From: Yersinia enterocolitica
Lineage (GTDB): Bacteria > Pseudomonadota > Gammaproteobacteria > Enterobacterales > Enterobacteriaceae
NCBI GenBank assembly: GCA_002082245.2
Contig: NBTC02000002.1
Span: forward strand, 1,240,001-1,304,000
Reading direction: 5' to 3'
DNA: 64,000 bases
Positions 49,540 to 59,023 of the stretch are shown here, piece after piece. How positions within the stretch are numbered: the first letter of the stretch is position 1; each line of letters opens with the position of its first letter. The position numbers and the translations under genes are program-made. A model generated the notes under the pieces. The model was not told where the DNA came from and made no database searches. It worked only from the letters and a program-made list of their open reading frames with translations.

Positions 49540-49665
49540 TCATCCTTATTTGTTTCTATAAATAGTGGCACTATTACTTAATCAGTAATAGTGCCACCTT
49601 ATTTTGTGCTATCCCTCACACAGCCCCCATCACCTGCCCGCGCGTAGCAATCCGGCACCATAACA

Positions 49666-49857
49666 AATGTTACCACCCTGATCCGTAAAAATGGCTATCG
49701 CCTCTTGGGTTCCCGCTCCTGCTCTGATTATCCGCTATTTGCCTTTGAAAACTACATCCGTACCACGCAAATGTTGGCTGACACCATGGCTGAGGCCCAT
49801 ATGTGGGCCAACGATAAGCCGCTCACGCCCTCGCTGGCAAAGACATTTGTGTTGTGA
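49666..49857 (+). pseudogene. P2-like tail sheath protein (gpFI) fragment
   Basis: The frame reads [20 protein letters not shown], then [20 protein letters not shown] and [16 protein letters not shown]. This is a well-conserved internal part of myophage tail sheath proteins. Both ends of the gene are missing. It runs into a stop where it meets a fragment of opposite orientation. Confidence 0.88.
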
Positions 49858-49929
49858 GGCTATTTCACGCAATGACATCAAGCCAGCTCGGTACGCCGAT
49901 TCGATGGCCTCCCAATCTGGTTTGGTCAT
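49846..49929 (-). pseudogene. Phage helix-turn-helix/terminase-small-like N-terminal fragment
   Basis: ATG 49929 with GGAG upstream begins MTKPDWEAIESAYRAGLMSL followed by REIASQHK. This is the usual start of phage terminase-small or related DNA-binding proteins. After 28 codons the frame enters the antisense of the tail-sheath remnant, marking a deletion or inversion junction. Confidence 0.7.
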
Positions 49930-49939
49930 TTGTTTACTC

Positions 49940-49966
49940 CAATAAAAAACCGCCGTAGGCGGTTTG
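49940..49966 (-). terminator. Intrinsic terminator after the small secreted peptide gene
   Basis: On the minus strand AACCGCC-TAC-GGCGGTT is followed by TTTTATT. It lies 56 bases after the stop of the 61-residue secreted peptide gene. Confidence 0.8.
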
Positions 49967-50021
49967 ATAATAATATTTAACACATAAAATGTGACTCCCA
50001 ATATAGGGAATCTTCAACTAT

Positions 50022-50207
50022 TTAATTATTAGTGCATCCGCCGTTAGCTTGACAGTGTCCATGTTCAGGAGTGCCAACATCAGGCCCCGTTGCAGGATCA
50101 TTACAATACGGCCACCACTTGCTGGATGGATTACATTCTTCAGCCATAGCACCCGCAGATAGCAACATAACACTAACTAACAGTAAGCCTTTTAACATAT
50201 CTTTCAT
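50022..50207 (-). CDS. Small secreted cysteine-containing peptide
   Basis: A 61-residue precursor with a signal peptide (MKDMLKGLLLVSVMLLSAGA, cleavage after AMA). It leaves a mature peptide of about 39 residues with four cysteines (25, 35, 52, 57), rich in Gly, Pro and Asn. The ribosome site GAGGAAG fixes the start at 50207. I do not recognise a family; it does not end like heat-stable enterotoxins. It follows a secreted lectin-like gene on the same strand by 244 bases. Confidence 0.65.
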   Translation of the reverse strand: MKDMLKGLLLVSVMLLSAGAMAEECNPSSKWWPYCNDPATGPDVGTPEHGHCQANGGCTNN

Positions 50208-50451
50208 CGTAACTTCCTCCATGATTAGCCGCCTAAAGTGACGGACGATGCGACGATTGCTTTTAATAACCTGCAATAGCCACCCTAATCATTAATTCAT
50301 CAAGTCCACTAATCAATCAAATAAGTTGGTTTGTTTAACCGCTGTTAATAATAATTCTTATTTCCATTGGTAATGGCATTAAATTAAGGAAAATCTTATA
50401 TATCCGCACCATTATCGATGGCACTCAAGGAATGCCACCTGTAATGCTACT

Positions 50452-50925
50452 TTACTGAGGTAATTTCCAATTCTGAGCTGGCAGGCCAGCACATGTAGCC
50501 ATCGTCACCGACTTGTCCAACCCTGCAGTTGTCAGGCACTTATTTGACGCCACATTTCGCACATCCGAACCAACACCTTGAAGAGCTTTCCACTGTTGTT
50601 TTGTGTTCTGATAATCACAGGTTGCCATGACCGGAGTTGAGCCACCTTCATCTGACAAACACTGCCCACTTTTCAACACGATGTAATGGACGGTGTTTTT
50701 TTCTGAACTGGCCTTTGCCACGCTATCACAGGCTAACAAGGTGGGCTTACCTTGGGTATTCTCATCCAAACAGTTACGGCCATTTGCAATATTAAGATGG
50801 CCGGATATTGTTTCGGTAGCCATAGTCACTACCTTAGCTCCTTGGATATCTTCTTGTGAAGTTGCTGCAACCGAAGAGAACGATACAGTCAAAGCAACAA
50901 TTAATGCAGATAAGCGAACTACCAT
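50452..50925 (-). CDS. Secreted ricin-B-type (beta-trefoil) lectin-like protein
   Basis: A 157-residue protein with a signal peptide (cleavage near SSVAA). Three internal repeats follow, each with Cys-Leu...Cys (52/66, 89/103, 130/145). The second and third repeats end in the Q-x-W motif (KQQWKA and AQNWKL). This is the ricin B-type beta-trefoil design, which binds sugars. The ribosome site AAGGAGTG is strong. Such domains occur as binding parts of toxins and in hydrolases, but no catalytic partner is adjacent. It lies inside a decayed P2-like prophage zone, so it may be phage cargo. Confidence 0.75.
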   Translation of the reverse strand: MVVRLSALIVALTVSFSSVAATSQEDIQGAKVVTMATETISGHLNIANGRNCLDENTQGKPTLLACDSVAKASSEKNTVHYIVLKSGQCLSDEGGSTPVMATCDYQNTKQQWKALQGVGSDVRNVASNKCLTTAGLDKSVTMATCAGLPAQNWKLPQ

Positions 50926-51154
50926 ATAATCACTCCTTGTGAATTAATTATCTTTCTAATTATTAACGTATTGTACTTAACAATAAATTAATGACCTGTT
51001 TTTTTATACAGTTAAAAGCTGACGCTATCAAGCCTTTATTTACAAGTTATTAACTCCATTTATATAACGTTAATGTCCGATCCTTTTTCATTGCTTCCGG
51101 GTGGCGTTCTGCCGCCAGCTAATAACCTCATCGAGCCGCGCAACTCACGCTTAA

Positions 51155-51655
51155 GAGCTAGGGCATACAACCCACTATCGCCCCAAGTGGTACCAACGAA
51201 TTCAGGTAGCGTACTTGTGCCTCGCAAGACAGGCTGATGTGCTTTCATTACGCAAGGATCAATTCAGAGAGTCAGGTATATACATCAGGCAGGGTAAGAC
51301 AGGGGCAAAACAAATCAAGGAATGGTCGGAGCGATTACGTGACGCTATCGCGCTGGCTGAGTCCCTGTCCTTACAGCCGGGTATCAGCAGTATCTACATC
51401 ATTCGCCAACGAACGGGACTGCGGTATACACGCGACGGTTTTAATAGTCGATGGCGCAAAGCCAAAGAAGCAGCAAAAGAAGCGCACCCTGAGCTGGATT
51501 TTAATTTCACCTTCCATGACCTGAAAGCTAAAGGGGTTTCTGATCTTGAGGGTTCACTCAGTGACAAACAGGCGATATCAGGACACAAGAATGCAGCTCA
51601 AACAGCACGATATGATCGTAAAATTGCGATAGTGCCAGCGGTAGGAGACCAGTAA
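51155..51655 (+). pseudogene. Phage tyrosine integrase fragment 2 (catalytic domain)
   Basis: After a stop at 51152-51154 the frame reads continuously through RPKWYQRIQVAYLCLARQAD, FNSRWRKAKEAAKEAHPELD and FTFHDLKAKGVSDLEG to GHKNAAQTARYDRK. The box-I Arg, the HDLK segment, the second His and the catalytic Tyr are present, but the N-terminal arm-binding and core domains are gone. It lies about 115 bases from the 3' end of the leuZ tRNA, a typical place for an integrase next to its attachment tRNA. Confidence 0.85.
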
Positions 51656-51703
51656 AGCAGAAATAATATTATGAAGAGATATTATGAAAGGTGATTTTAG
51701 GCA

Positions 51704-51727
51704 CAAAAAAACCGCCTCTCGGCGGTT
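51704..51727 (-). terminator. Intrinsic terminator of the glyW-cysT-leuZ operon
   Basis: On the minus strand AACCGCC-GAGA-GGCGGTT is followed by a run of T, 45 bases after leuZ. Confidence 0.9.
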
Positions 51728-51771
51728 AACGACATACTCATACTACTTTGTTTTACTTAGAATATTTTCCA

Positions 51772-51857
51772 TGGTGCCCGGGGCGGGACTTGAACCCGCA
51801 CAGCCATAAGCCGAGGGATTTTAAATCCCTTGTGTCTACCGATTTCACCACCCGGGC
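51772..51857 (-). tRNA. leuZ: tRNA-Leu (UAA)
   Basis: The acceptor stem GCCCGGG pairs with CCCGGGC. The gene has the long variable arm of a class II tRNA and the anticodon TAA in TTTAAAA, and it encodes CCA. It is the last gene of the tRNA operon. Confidence 0.97.
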
Positions 51858-51867
51858 TCTGGAAAAC

Positions 51868-51941
51868 TGGAGGCGCGTCCCGGAGTCGAACCGAGGTAGA
51901 CGGATTTGCAATCCGTAGCATGGCCACTCTGCCAACGCGCC
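51868..51941 (-). tRNA. cysT: tRNA-Cys (GCA)
   Basis: The acceptor stem GGCGCGT pairs with ACGCGCC, the anticodon GCA lies in ATTGCAAAT, and CCA is encoded. It lies 10 bases upstream of leuZ. Confidence 0.97.
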
Positions 51942-51994
51942 TTATTCTTCTTTGCCTTTACAGCTGAGGTTCGCCTTAAGCCAACCTACTAATT

Positions 51995-52070
<76 letters not shown>

Positions 52071-52214
52071 AACATCAGAACTTACTGATTCTTTTGCTAT
52101 CTTTCGACATTTCGTTGCTGCCGTCTGATGCGATGCATTCTACTTACCTGACGCAATGAGTCAATAAAATTATCTGACTAATGTGTTCGTTTGCTGCTTT
52201 TTGCGGCGCTTCGA

Positions 52215-52763
52215 TCAAGGTTCGAGCAAATCATTCCAGGCGGCGTTTAAATATTGAAACATTGACCAGAATGTCAGTACCGCAGCAATGTAGAGAAGAA
52301 CAAAGCTGGCGAGCTCAACATTATGGTCTGGGCGCCAAAGTAAGCCAACCAGCGAACCCATTTGAGCCGTGGTTTTCACTTTACCAATCCATGACACCGC
52401 AACACTGCTGCGCTTACCGATTTCAGCCATCCACTCACGCAGGGAAGAAATGATGATTTCACGGGCAATCATAGTTGCCGCCGGTAGAGTGATCCACCAG
52501 ACATGATAATGCTCAGCGACCAACACTAATGCGATGGCAACCATAACTTTATCCGCCACAGGGTCAAGAAAAGCCCCAAAACGGGTAGTTTGTTTCCAGC
52601 GGCGCGCTAAAAAGCCATCAAACCAATCGGTTGCTGCTGCAAACACAAATATGATGGCACAAACCATCGGAGCCCAAACGAATGGCAGATAAAACGCCAG
52701 AACGAAGAATGGGATGAGTACAACACGAAACAGGGTAAGCCAAGTCGGTATATTCAATTGCAT
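52215..52763 (-). CDS. pgsA: CDP-diacylglycerol-glycerol-3-phosphate 3-phosphatidyltransferase
   Basis: A 182-residue membrane enzyme that makes phosphatidylglycerol phosphate, the first committed step to phosphatidylglycerol. The CDP-alcohol phosphotransferase motif is complete: [10 protein letters not shown], then [11 protein letters not shown]. Length equals the E. coli enzyme. It follows uvrC by 58 bases and precedes the tRNA operon. Confidence 0.97.
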   Translation of the reverse strand: MQLNIPTWLTLFRVVLIPFFVLAFYLPFVWAPMVCAIIFVFAAATDWFDGFLARRWKQTTRFGAFLDPVADKVMVAIALVLVAEHYHVWWITLPAATMIAREIIISSLREWMAEIGKRSSVAVSWIGKVKTTAQMGSLVGLLWRPDHNVELASFVLLYIAAVLTFWSMFQYLNAAWNDLLEP

Positions 52764-52821
52764 AATGCTACGATAACTATCTGGCTGGGGTGGATATTAT
52801 GAGTATGGTGCAACATTAGCC

Positions 52822-54654
52822 TCAGTGTTTCAATGCATTGTAGATTTTTTCTGCCAATGCTTGTGAAATACTCGGCACTTTTGCAATTTCCTCGACGCTA
52901 GCATTCAGTAAAGGTTGCAGTCCCCCCATATACTTCAGCAAAATTTGCCGCCGTTTAGGGCCAACTCCCTCTATCGTTTCTAATGCACTGGTATTTTTTA
53001 CTTTAGCACGACGCTGCCTATGTCCGGTGATAGCATGGTTATGCGAGTCATCTCGGATATGTTGAATCAAATGCAATGCTGGTGAATCTGGTGGCAACGA
53101 GAACCCCTCCCCTTGCGCCTCCAGGAACAATGTTTCCAGCCCCGCTTTTCGATCACTTCCCTTAGCAACGCCGACCAATAATGGTTTTTGCTTATCCCAC
53201 TCAACGGTGAGAGAAGCAAACACGTCAAAAGCCTGAGACAGTTGGCCTTTCCCTCCGTCAATGAAAATAACATCAGGAATTTTTTTGTCATCTAATGACT
53301 TACCATATCGACGTTTAAGCACTTGAGACATCGCCGCATAATCATCACCGGGCGTTATGCCACTAATATTGTAGCGTCTATATTCCGAACGTACAGGACC
53401 ATTTGCATCAAATACGACACAAGACGCGACAGTCTGCTCTCCCATCGTATGGCTGATATCAAAACATTCCATACGATTGATCTCATCAAGATTAAGAATC
53501 TTGGCTAACTCTTTCATTCGCTGATGTATTGTTGATTGCTGCGATAAACGAGTAATCAACGCAGTAGAGGCATTTGTGCGCGCAAGTTTAAGGTAACGCG
53601 CTCGATCCCCCCGAGGACGGCTTTGGATCTGAATTTTTCTTCCGGCCAACTCAGAAAGAGAGGAAGCCAGCAGATCCTTTTCCTCTAGGGTAAAGTCCAG
53701 CAAGATCTCACCTGGGAGCGTTCGCCCCTGGCTTCCTTGCAAATAAAACTGCCCAACAAAGGTCTGAACGACTTCACTGAGCTCAGTCCCAGCAGGAACT
53801 TTCGGGAAGTAACTCCGGCTTCCCAGCACTTTCCCTTGTCGAATAAATAGCACATGGACACAAGCTAACCCGGCATCAAACGCCACACCGATAACATCAA
53901 GATCTTCATTGTCGCCCGAAACGAATTGCTGTTCAGTAACTCGCCTTACTGCTTGTATTTGATCTCGAATACGCGCCGCATCTTCGAAATGCAACGATTG
54001 ACTGGCTTCCTCCATCCGGGAAATCAGTTGTGTCAGTACCTGTTGGTCTTTGCCCGAGAGGAACAAACGCACATAATCAACCTGGCGTTGGTACTCATCA
54101 TCGCTCACAAGACCTGCAACACAAGGGCCTGAACAACGGCCAATCTGATATTGCAGACAAGGCCGTGAACGATTGCGGTAGACACTGTTTTCACACTGCC
54201 TTACTGGAAAAAGTTTTTGCAATAATGCCAAGGTTTCGCGGACAGCATAAGAGTTCGGGAACGGGCCAAAATACTCACCCTTCTCATGCTTAGCACCGCG
54301 ATGAATAGCTAAGCGCGGGTGAGTATCCGCACTCAAGAAAATAAGAGGATATGACTTATCATCACGCAACAGTACGTTGTAACGAGGCTGATAAAGCTTG
54401 ATATAGTTATGCTCAAGCAGCAGTGCTTCCGTTTCTGTATGTGTCACGGTCACATCAATTTGAGCAATATTCTTAACCAAGGTCTCTGTTTTTCGACTGG
54501 CAACCTGAGCACGGAAATAACTCGTCAGACGTTTCTTGAGGTCTTTTGCTTTGCCGACATAAATAACTGTCCCCGTCTTATCATACATACGGTAAACACC
54601 AGGTTGGCTGGTGACAGTTTTCAAAAACTCTTTAGAATCGAAACAATCAGTCAC
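52822..54654 (-). CDS. uvrC: Excinuclease ABC subunit C
   Basis: A 610-residue nucleotide-excision-repair nuclease. Order of domains: GIY-YIG nuclease ([20 protein letters not shown], about 18-95), a Cys cluster near 150-178, the UVR motif near 205-240, the RNase-H-like domain ([13 protein letters not shown]), and a helix-hairpin-helix end ([13 protein letters not shown]). It makes both incisions around damage bound by UvrB. It overlaps uvrY by 8 bases, as in other gamma-proteobacteria. Confidence 0.98.
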   Translation of the reverse strand: MTDCFDSKEFLKTVTSQPGVYRMYDKTGTVIYVGKAKDLKKRLTSYFRAQVASRKTETLVKNIAQIDVTVTHTETEALLLEHNYIKLYQPRYNVLLRDDKSYPLIFLSADTHPRLAIHRGAKHEKGEYFGPFPNSYAVRETLALLQKLFPVRQCENSVYRNRSRPCLQYQIGRCSGPCVAGLVSDDEYQRQVDYVRLFLSGKDQQVLTQLISRMEEASQSLHFEDAARIRDQIQAVRRVTEQQFVSGDNEDLDVIGVAFDAGLACVHVLFIRQGKVLGSRSYFPKVPAGTELSEVVQTFVGQFYLQGSQGRTLPGEILLDFTLEEKDLLASSLSELAGRKIQIQSRPRGDRARYLKLARTNASTALITRLSQQSTIHQRMKELAKILNLDEINRMECFDISHTMGEQTVASCVVFDANGPVRSEYRRYNISGITPGDDYAAMSQVLKRRYGKSLDDKKIPDVIFIDGGKGQLSQAFDVFASLTVEWDKQKPLLVGVAKGSDRKAGLETLFLEAQGEGFSLPPDSPALHLIQHIRDDSHNHAITGHRQRRAKVKNTSALETIEGVGPKRRQILLKYMGGLQPLLNASVEEIAKVPSISQALAEKIYNALKH

Positions 54655-55303
54655 TATTAGACAACGTCTCCGCGTTAAACAGACCGTGGCGAATGGCCAG
54701 ATGGGTCAATTCAACGTCACCACTTATATTAAGCTTGCTAAACATCCGGTAGCGATAGCTGTTCACCGTTTTCGGACTCAGATGAAGTTGTTCCGAAATG
54801 TCGTTCACCTTTTGGCCTTTCGTTATCATGAGCATAATTTGTAACTCACGCTCTGACAAACAACTAAAAGGCGTTTCGGCTGGAGGCTCTAACTGACCCA
54901 AGGCCATCTGCTGCGCAATATCAGAAGCAATGTAGCGTTGCCCCGAATGAACCGCACGGATAGCCGTAACAACATCCTGAGGTGCTGCCCCCTTACTTAA
55001 ATACCCACCGGCACCAGCCTGCATGACTTTTGCGGGCAGCGGATTTTCAGTATGGATGGTTAGCATGATAACTTTAGTATCTGGAGAAAAACGCAAAATC
55101 TTACGAGTTGCTTCCAACCCGCCGATACCGGGCATATTCATATCCATCAAAACGATATCAACAACATGGCTACGGCACCATTTTACCGCATCTTCACCAC
55201 ACTGCATCTCGCCCGCTACTTTGATACCCTTGATATCTTCAAGAATGCGTCGAATCCCTGCGCGCACCAGTTCGTGGTCATCAACAAGAAGAACGCTAAT
55301 CAA
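54647..55303 (-). CDS. uvrY: Response regulator UvrY (BarA-UvrY/GacA system)
   Basis: A 218-residue FixJ/NarL-type regulator. The receiver has [12 protein letters not shown] and the phospho-Asp in [13 protein letters not shown]; the LuxR-type helix-turn-helix contains [15 protein letters not shown]. With BarA it controls the csr small RNAs. It is the promoter-proximal gene of uvrY-uvrC. The length equals the E. coli protein. Confidence 0.97.
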   Translation of the reverse strand: MISVLLVDDHELVRAGIRRILEDIKGIKVAGEMQCGEDAVKWCRSHVVDIVLMDMNMPGIGGLEATRKILRFSPDTKVIMLTIHTENPLPAKVMQAGAGGYLSKGAAPQDVVTAIRAVHSGQRYIASDIAQQMALGQLEPPAETPFSCLSERELQIMLMITKGQKVNDISEQLHLSPKTVNSYRYRMFSKLNISGDVELTHLAIRHGLFNAETLSNSD

Positions 55304-56003
55304 AGAAAATTCTCCAAAAATAAGGGAGTAACCTAATCACGCTTTGTTTACGACAATGATATTACTTGTTTTCGACCAAAGAATGAATACAGAATAATTG
55401 CAAATTCATATCTATATTGTTTGACAGATATTATTTTTATCATCATTTCGACTATGTACATAAAATCGCTGACATATCAATTAACGACATGATAAAAAAG
55501 AAAAGTTTTTTTAAGAGTTTTCTTGGCATTACACTGCTATTCATGCAAACAGTAATTGCTGACATCCCGAAACTTATTTTTACATGAAAAAGCACAACAT
55601 ATTGATACCACACAGGATCGGCTATTTCCGTTCTAATTTTGCGGCATAGGAATTATTCTTAGTTTTGTTTATTTATTGTTTATCTCTTATTCACGCTCAA
55701 AATGAGTGATTTTTGACACAAAATTACTCATTCAGAAATGGTATGATTTTTATGAACAAAACTCACTTAATTAAGATAATACTTACATAGTCAGAGGAAG
55801 CATCTTCCAGACATACCTATCCCCTGCTCGCCTTCGACCACATTTTGCGCCACAAACTAAAGATTAAGCACATGTTATCAAAGCTGACCATCAGTTTATG
55901 ATATAATGCTATAACTGTTTAATAATGCCGCGAATGTTCACTGCGATACTGGGTTAGCCCACATCACTTTGTTCACAGGTAAGCTATCACTTCAGGAAAA
56001 AAA
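55304..56003. other. 700-base AT-rich gap between uvrY and yecF
   Basis: It holds the divergent promoters. A TATAAT at 55902-55907 may belong to yecF, although no clear -35 stands before it. AATGAGT (55701-55707) and ACTCATT (55726-55732) are perfect inverted arms. I see no coding frame. The gap is unusually long for this locus. Confidence 0.5.
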
Positions 56004-56228
56004 ATGAGTAATCCAGACTTTACCACTTCTGCTGACCCAGAAACTTTAGCAAATGAAGTTGCATGTTTGAAAGCAACATTGACTCTATTGCTAAAAGCGA
56101 TCGGCCAAGCCGATGCTGGGAAAGTAATCTTAAATATCGAACGTTCCATTGCCGGTATCGAAGACACTGCTCAAGCTGAAGTTTTCACCAATACCCTGGC
56201 ACAAATCAAGAACGGCTATCGTCAATAG
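56004..56228 (+). CDS. yecF: DUF2594 family protein YecF
   Basis: A 74-residue helical soluble protein, matching E. coli YecF in length and position upstream of and divergent from uvrY. The pattern CLKATLTLLLKAIGQADAGK is typical. The function is unknown. In E. coli sdiA lies beside it; here glpM follows instead. Confidence 0.92.
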   Translation: MSNPDFTTSADPETLANEVACLKATLTLLLKAIGQADAGKVILNIERSIAGIEDTAQAEVFTNTLAQIKNGYRQ

Positions 56229-56338
56229 CTTATCAAGATATAGAGTCTTATTTTGCTCCGCTGCCATATATAGGAATTTCTTTGTTTTTCATTGAAATAT
56301 ATTCTATTGGCAGCTTTTTTAAATTTTTCGGGATTGCG

Positions 56339-56677
56339 ATGGGACTGTTACTTAAAGCACTGATCGGCGCCATAGTTGTGGTATTGATTGGGCTATTATC
56401 GAAGACGCGCAATTACTATATTGCTGGTTTAATCCCGTTATTCCCTACTTTCGCCCTCATCGCACACTATATTGTTGGCCATGAGCGCAATATCGAAGCA
56501 CTGCGCATAACAATTATATTCGGTTTATGGGCTATCATTCCCTACTTTATCTATTTGATATCGCTTTATTTTTTAATTGACTATTTACGCCTACCACTCG
56601 CATTGACCGCGGCTGTGTTATGTTGGGCCATCGCCGCCTGGATACTTATAGCTGCCTGGAACCAATGGCATAGTTAA
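56339..56677 (+). CDS. glpM: Inner-membrane protein GlpM
   Basis: A 112-residue protein with four hydrophobic helices. The start MGLLLKALIGAIVVVLIG and the segment TRNYYIAGLIPLFPTFALIA are very close to E. coli GlpM. Its role is not well defined (linked in the literature to glycerol-3-phosphate or alginate genes in other bacteria). ATG 56339 with GGGA upstream is used rather than the frame start at 56282. Confidence 0.92.
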   Translation: MGLLLKALIGAIVVVLIGLLSKTRNYYIAGLIPLFPTFALIAHYIVGHERNIEALRITIIFGLWAIIPYFIYLISLYFLIDYLRLPLALTAAVLCWAIAAWILIAAWNQWHS

Positions 56678-56694
56678 CGAAAACCATACCATTA

Positions 56695-56949
56695 TCAGCG
56701 CAATAGTAATAAAACAAGCGCATGAATAGCCAACAGCGCCACAGAGAAGGTGAGATTCAAATTACTGATAGATTTTGATCTGACTTCATCAGAAGGTATA
56801 TCACTTACTTGAATTTTTCTGACTCTGTAAACCCAGTACCCGCCGAGCACCACAAAAAGCAAGGCCAGAGACACCGCCAAGAGTGGAGATCCCCAGACTA
56901 AGTACTCACTTAATCCTGCAATAGCAAACCAAAGAATGACAAAGACCAT
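56695..56949 (-). CDS. Small three-helix membrane protein (hypothetical)
   Basis: About 84 residues with three hydrophobic helices separated by a short basic and polar loop (VYRVRKIQVSDIPSDE). ATG 56949 has AGGTGG at correct spacing, so I prefer it to the GTG at 56988. It is convergent with glpM, 17 bases away. I do not recognise a family. Confidence 0.7.
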   Translation of the reverse strand: MVFVILWFAIAGLSEYLVWGSPLLAVSLALLFVVLGGYWVYRVRKIQVSDIPSDEVRSKSISNLNLTFSVALLAIHALVLLLLR

Positions 56950-57350
56950 GATTAACCACCTAAAGTTTTGATAGTCCGAGCTTAGCACACTCCTTAAAAA
57001 CCATTAAGACCCACTTACAAGAAAAAAAGGAATGCAGAAAACATAAAATGTCAGTCTAAAAACATCATAAACAGCAGAAATGAAGTTAATAAATAGTTAA
57101 TTTAAAAAAAGAACCGTATTGAACATCCACAATTAAATAGCATAAGATAAAGCGATAACTAAATTATAAGACAAATCATCTATGACTTTATCTAAAACAT
57201 GATAAATTCAGCTCAAAAATCAACATTATCCTGTGTTTTGTACATTCAAATAAAATGCTTAAAAAATCAAATTAAGTAGTTTTATTACATCAAGAATTCA
57301 TTTTATTTGCCGTTATACATTGCACCTCTTATTTAATATACGTAATGTTC
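56950..57350. promoter_or_regulatory. AT-rich promoter region of the chemoreceptor gene
   Basis: About 400 very AT-rich bases without a gene. The only recognisable site is the sigma-28-like promoter at 57290-57316. Confidence 0.5.
57290..57316 (+). promoter_or_regulatory. Sigma-28 (FliA) promoter candidate
   Basis: TCAA-N15-GCCGTTAT resembles the flagellar class 3 consensus TAAA-N15-GCCGATAA (9 of 12 positions). It is 35 bases before the chemoreceptor start, the expected place. Confidence 0.55.
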
Positions 57351-58922
57351 ATGAAAAAGTTCTCCGACCTATCCATTTTGACAAAGTTACTCTCAGGCTT
57401 TTCGGTTGTTATTGTTATGATGTTATTGCTAGGTGCTGTGGCACTATCACAGTTAAGCAGTAATAACGCCAGGCTGGAAGCCTATCGCGACAGTTGGTTA
57501 CCGGGTGTTCGCTATGCATTAGAGATGCGAGGCGTTTTAGCCGAATTGCGCCTGCAGCAGGTTCAGTATATCGCCTCATCGACAGAAAAAGAGCGCGAAG
57601 GACACCGTCTGGAGATATTACAAGCCGTAGACAACTTTCGTGCCGCGCAAGATAGATTTCTGAAATTACCCGAAGGTTACAATCACTCCGAACTATTCAA
57701 GATAATAATGTCAGATTTTGACCACTTTTCTCAGGCAAACAGTCTCGTTATTGATGCGGTTAATAATAATCAATTAGCTGAAGCCACTAAAGTTAGTGGT
57801 GATACATCAAGAAAATATCGCACACAGTTGATGAAAGACCTCGCTGAATTAGTCGTGCTGGAAGTTCAAGGTGGGGAACAAGCTGCAACGGATGGTCAAC
57901 AAAGCTTTAATACTGCCAAAAACGTACTTATCGCTTTATTGCTCTTTGCTGTTTTCATTTCTGCACTGCTTGCTGTCATGATTGCCCGCAACTTTTCTCG
58001 TTTATTGGGAGGGGAACCGGCCTATGCTGTGGCTATTATGGGCCATATCGCCGCCGGAAACTTATCCACTGAAATAAAACTTCGCCCAGGTGATAATAAT
58101 AGCTTACTGGCTTCCCTGAATATCATGAACCGGCAGTTGAAGAAAACGATTAATGAGATCATGCATGGGAGCGAATCAATTTCTGTGGCGTCGAATCAGA
58201 TTGCTCAGGGTAATGCTGACTTATCACAACGTACCGAGGAACAAGCATCCTCTCTGATTCAAACCTCAGCAAATATGCAGGAACTCACCCAAACCGTACG
58301 TCAGAATGCGGAGAATGCACGGCAAGCAAGTGAGTTAGCGGTTAATACAGCAGCAACCGCCACAGAAGGCGGAATTATTGTTGATGAAATGCTACTTCGT
58401 ATGCAAGAAATCACCAAAAGCTCAAGGAAGATCGTCGATATTATTGCTGTTATTGAAGGCATTGCCTTCCAAACCAATATATTAGCGTTAAATGCTGCAG
58501 TTGAGGCCGCCCGAGCGGGCACCGAAGGTAAGGGATTTGCCGTTGTCGCAAGCGAAGTACGCACTTTGGCACAGAAAAGTGCAAATGCAGCCAAAGAGAT
58601 AAAGCAATTAATTGTTGGTACGGTTGAGAAAATTAATGCGGGTTCAGAACGCGCTGACCATGCCAGTCAAGCGATGGGCGAGATAGTCGACTCGGTGGGG
58701 AAAGTTGCTCATATCGTTGGCGAGATATCGACGGCATCACACGAGCAACACATTGGTATTCAAGAGATCGGTATCGCTGTAGAACAGATGGATCAAGTTA
58801 CGCAACAAAATGCCGCATTGGTTGAACAAGCCGCCGCCGCCGCACAATCATTAACGGAGCAAGGCGCGGAGTTGCGCCAGATTATCCGTTTCTTTCAAAT
58901 TAATCAGCCATCATTAAGCTAA
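57351..58922 (+). CDS. Methyl-accepting chemotaxis protein
   Basis: A receptor of about 523 residues. Helix 1 lies near residues 10-33, a four-helix-bundle periplasmic domain follows (about 34-185), then helix 2 near 190-212. A HAMP-like region and a long signalling coiled coil come next, with the invariant hairpin tip [20 protein letters not shown]. Methylation-type Glu/Gln pairs flank the tip. The C-terminus lacks the NWETF-like CheR-docking pentapeptide of Tar and Tsr. ATG 57351 is used. The attractant is unknown. Confidence 0.93.
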   Translation: MKKFSDLSILTKLLSGFSVVIVMMLLLGAVALSQLSSNNARLEAYRDSWLPGVRYALEMRGVLAELRLQQVQYIASSTEKEREGHRLEILQAVDNFRAAQDRFLKLPEGYNHSELFKIIMSDFDHFSQANSLVIDAVNNNQLAEATKVSGDTSRKYRTQLMKDLAELVVLEVQGGEQAATDGQQSFNTAKNVLIALLLFAVFISALLAVMIARNFSRLLGGEPAYAVAIMGHIAAGNLSTEIKLRPGDNNSLLASLNIMNRQLKKTINEIMHGSESISVASNQIAQGNADLSQRTEEQASSLIQTSANMQELTQTVRQNAENARQASELAVNTAATATEGGIIVDEMLLRMQEITKSSRKIVDIIAVIEGIAFQTNILALNAAVEAARAGTEGKGFAVVASEVRTLAQKSANAAKEIKQLIVGTVEKINAGSERADHASQAMGEIVDSVGKVAHIVGEISTASHEQHIGIQEIGIAVEQMDQVTQQNAALVEQAAAAAQSLTEQGAELRQIIRFFQINQPSLS

Positions 58923-59023
58923 GGAAATAATGACTAAGCGCTAAGTTGTGTGAATCATAGCAACTTAGTGCCTAGCTCAAGATGATATGGCATCTTCTCT
59001 GAAGAACATATTCATTATACGGA

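Noticed and set aside
49691..49945. 84-codon plus-strand frame
   Set aside because: It is out of frame with the tail-sheath fragment, which has the recognisable protein sequence.
51060..51248. 62-codon minus-strand frame
   Set aside because: It lies antisense across the start of integrase fragment 2, with no ribosome site or familiar motif.
46256..51700. CRISPR array or insertion sequence in the accessory region
   Set aside because: No regularly spaced repeats, no transposase-like frame and no terminal inverted repeats with target duplications were seen.
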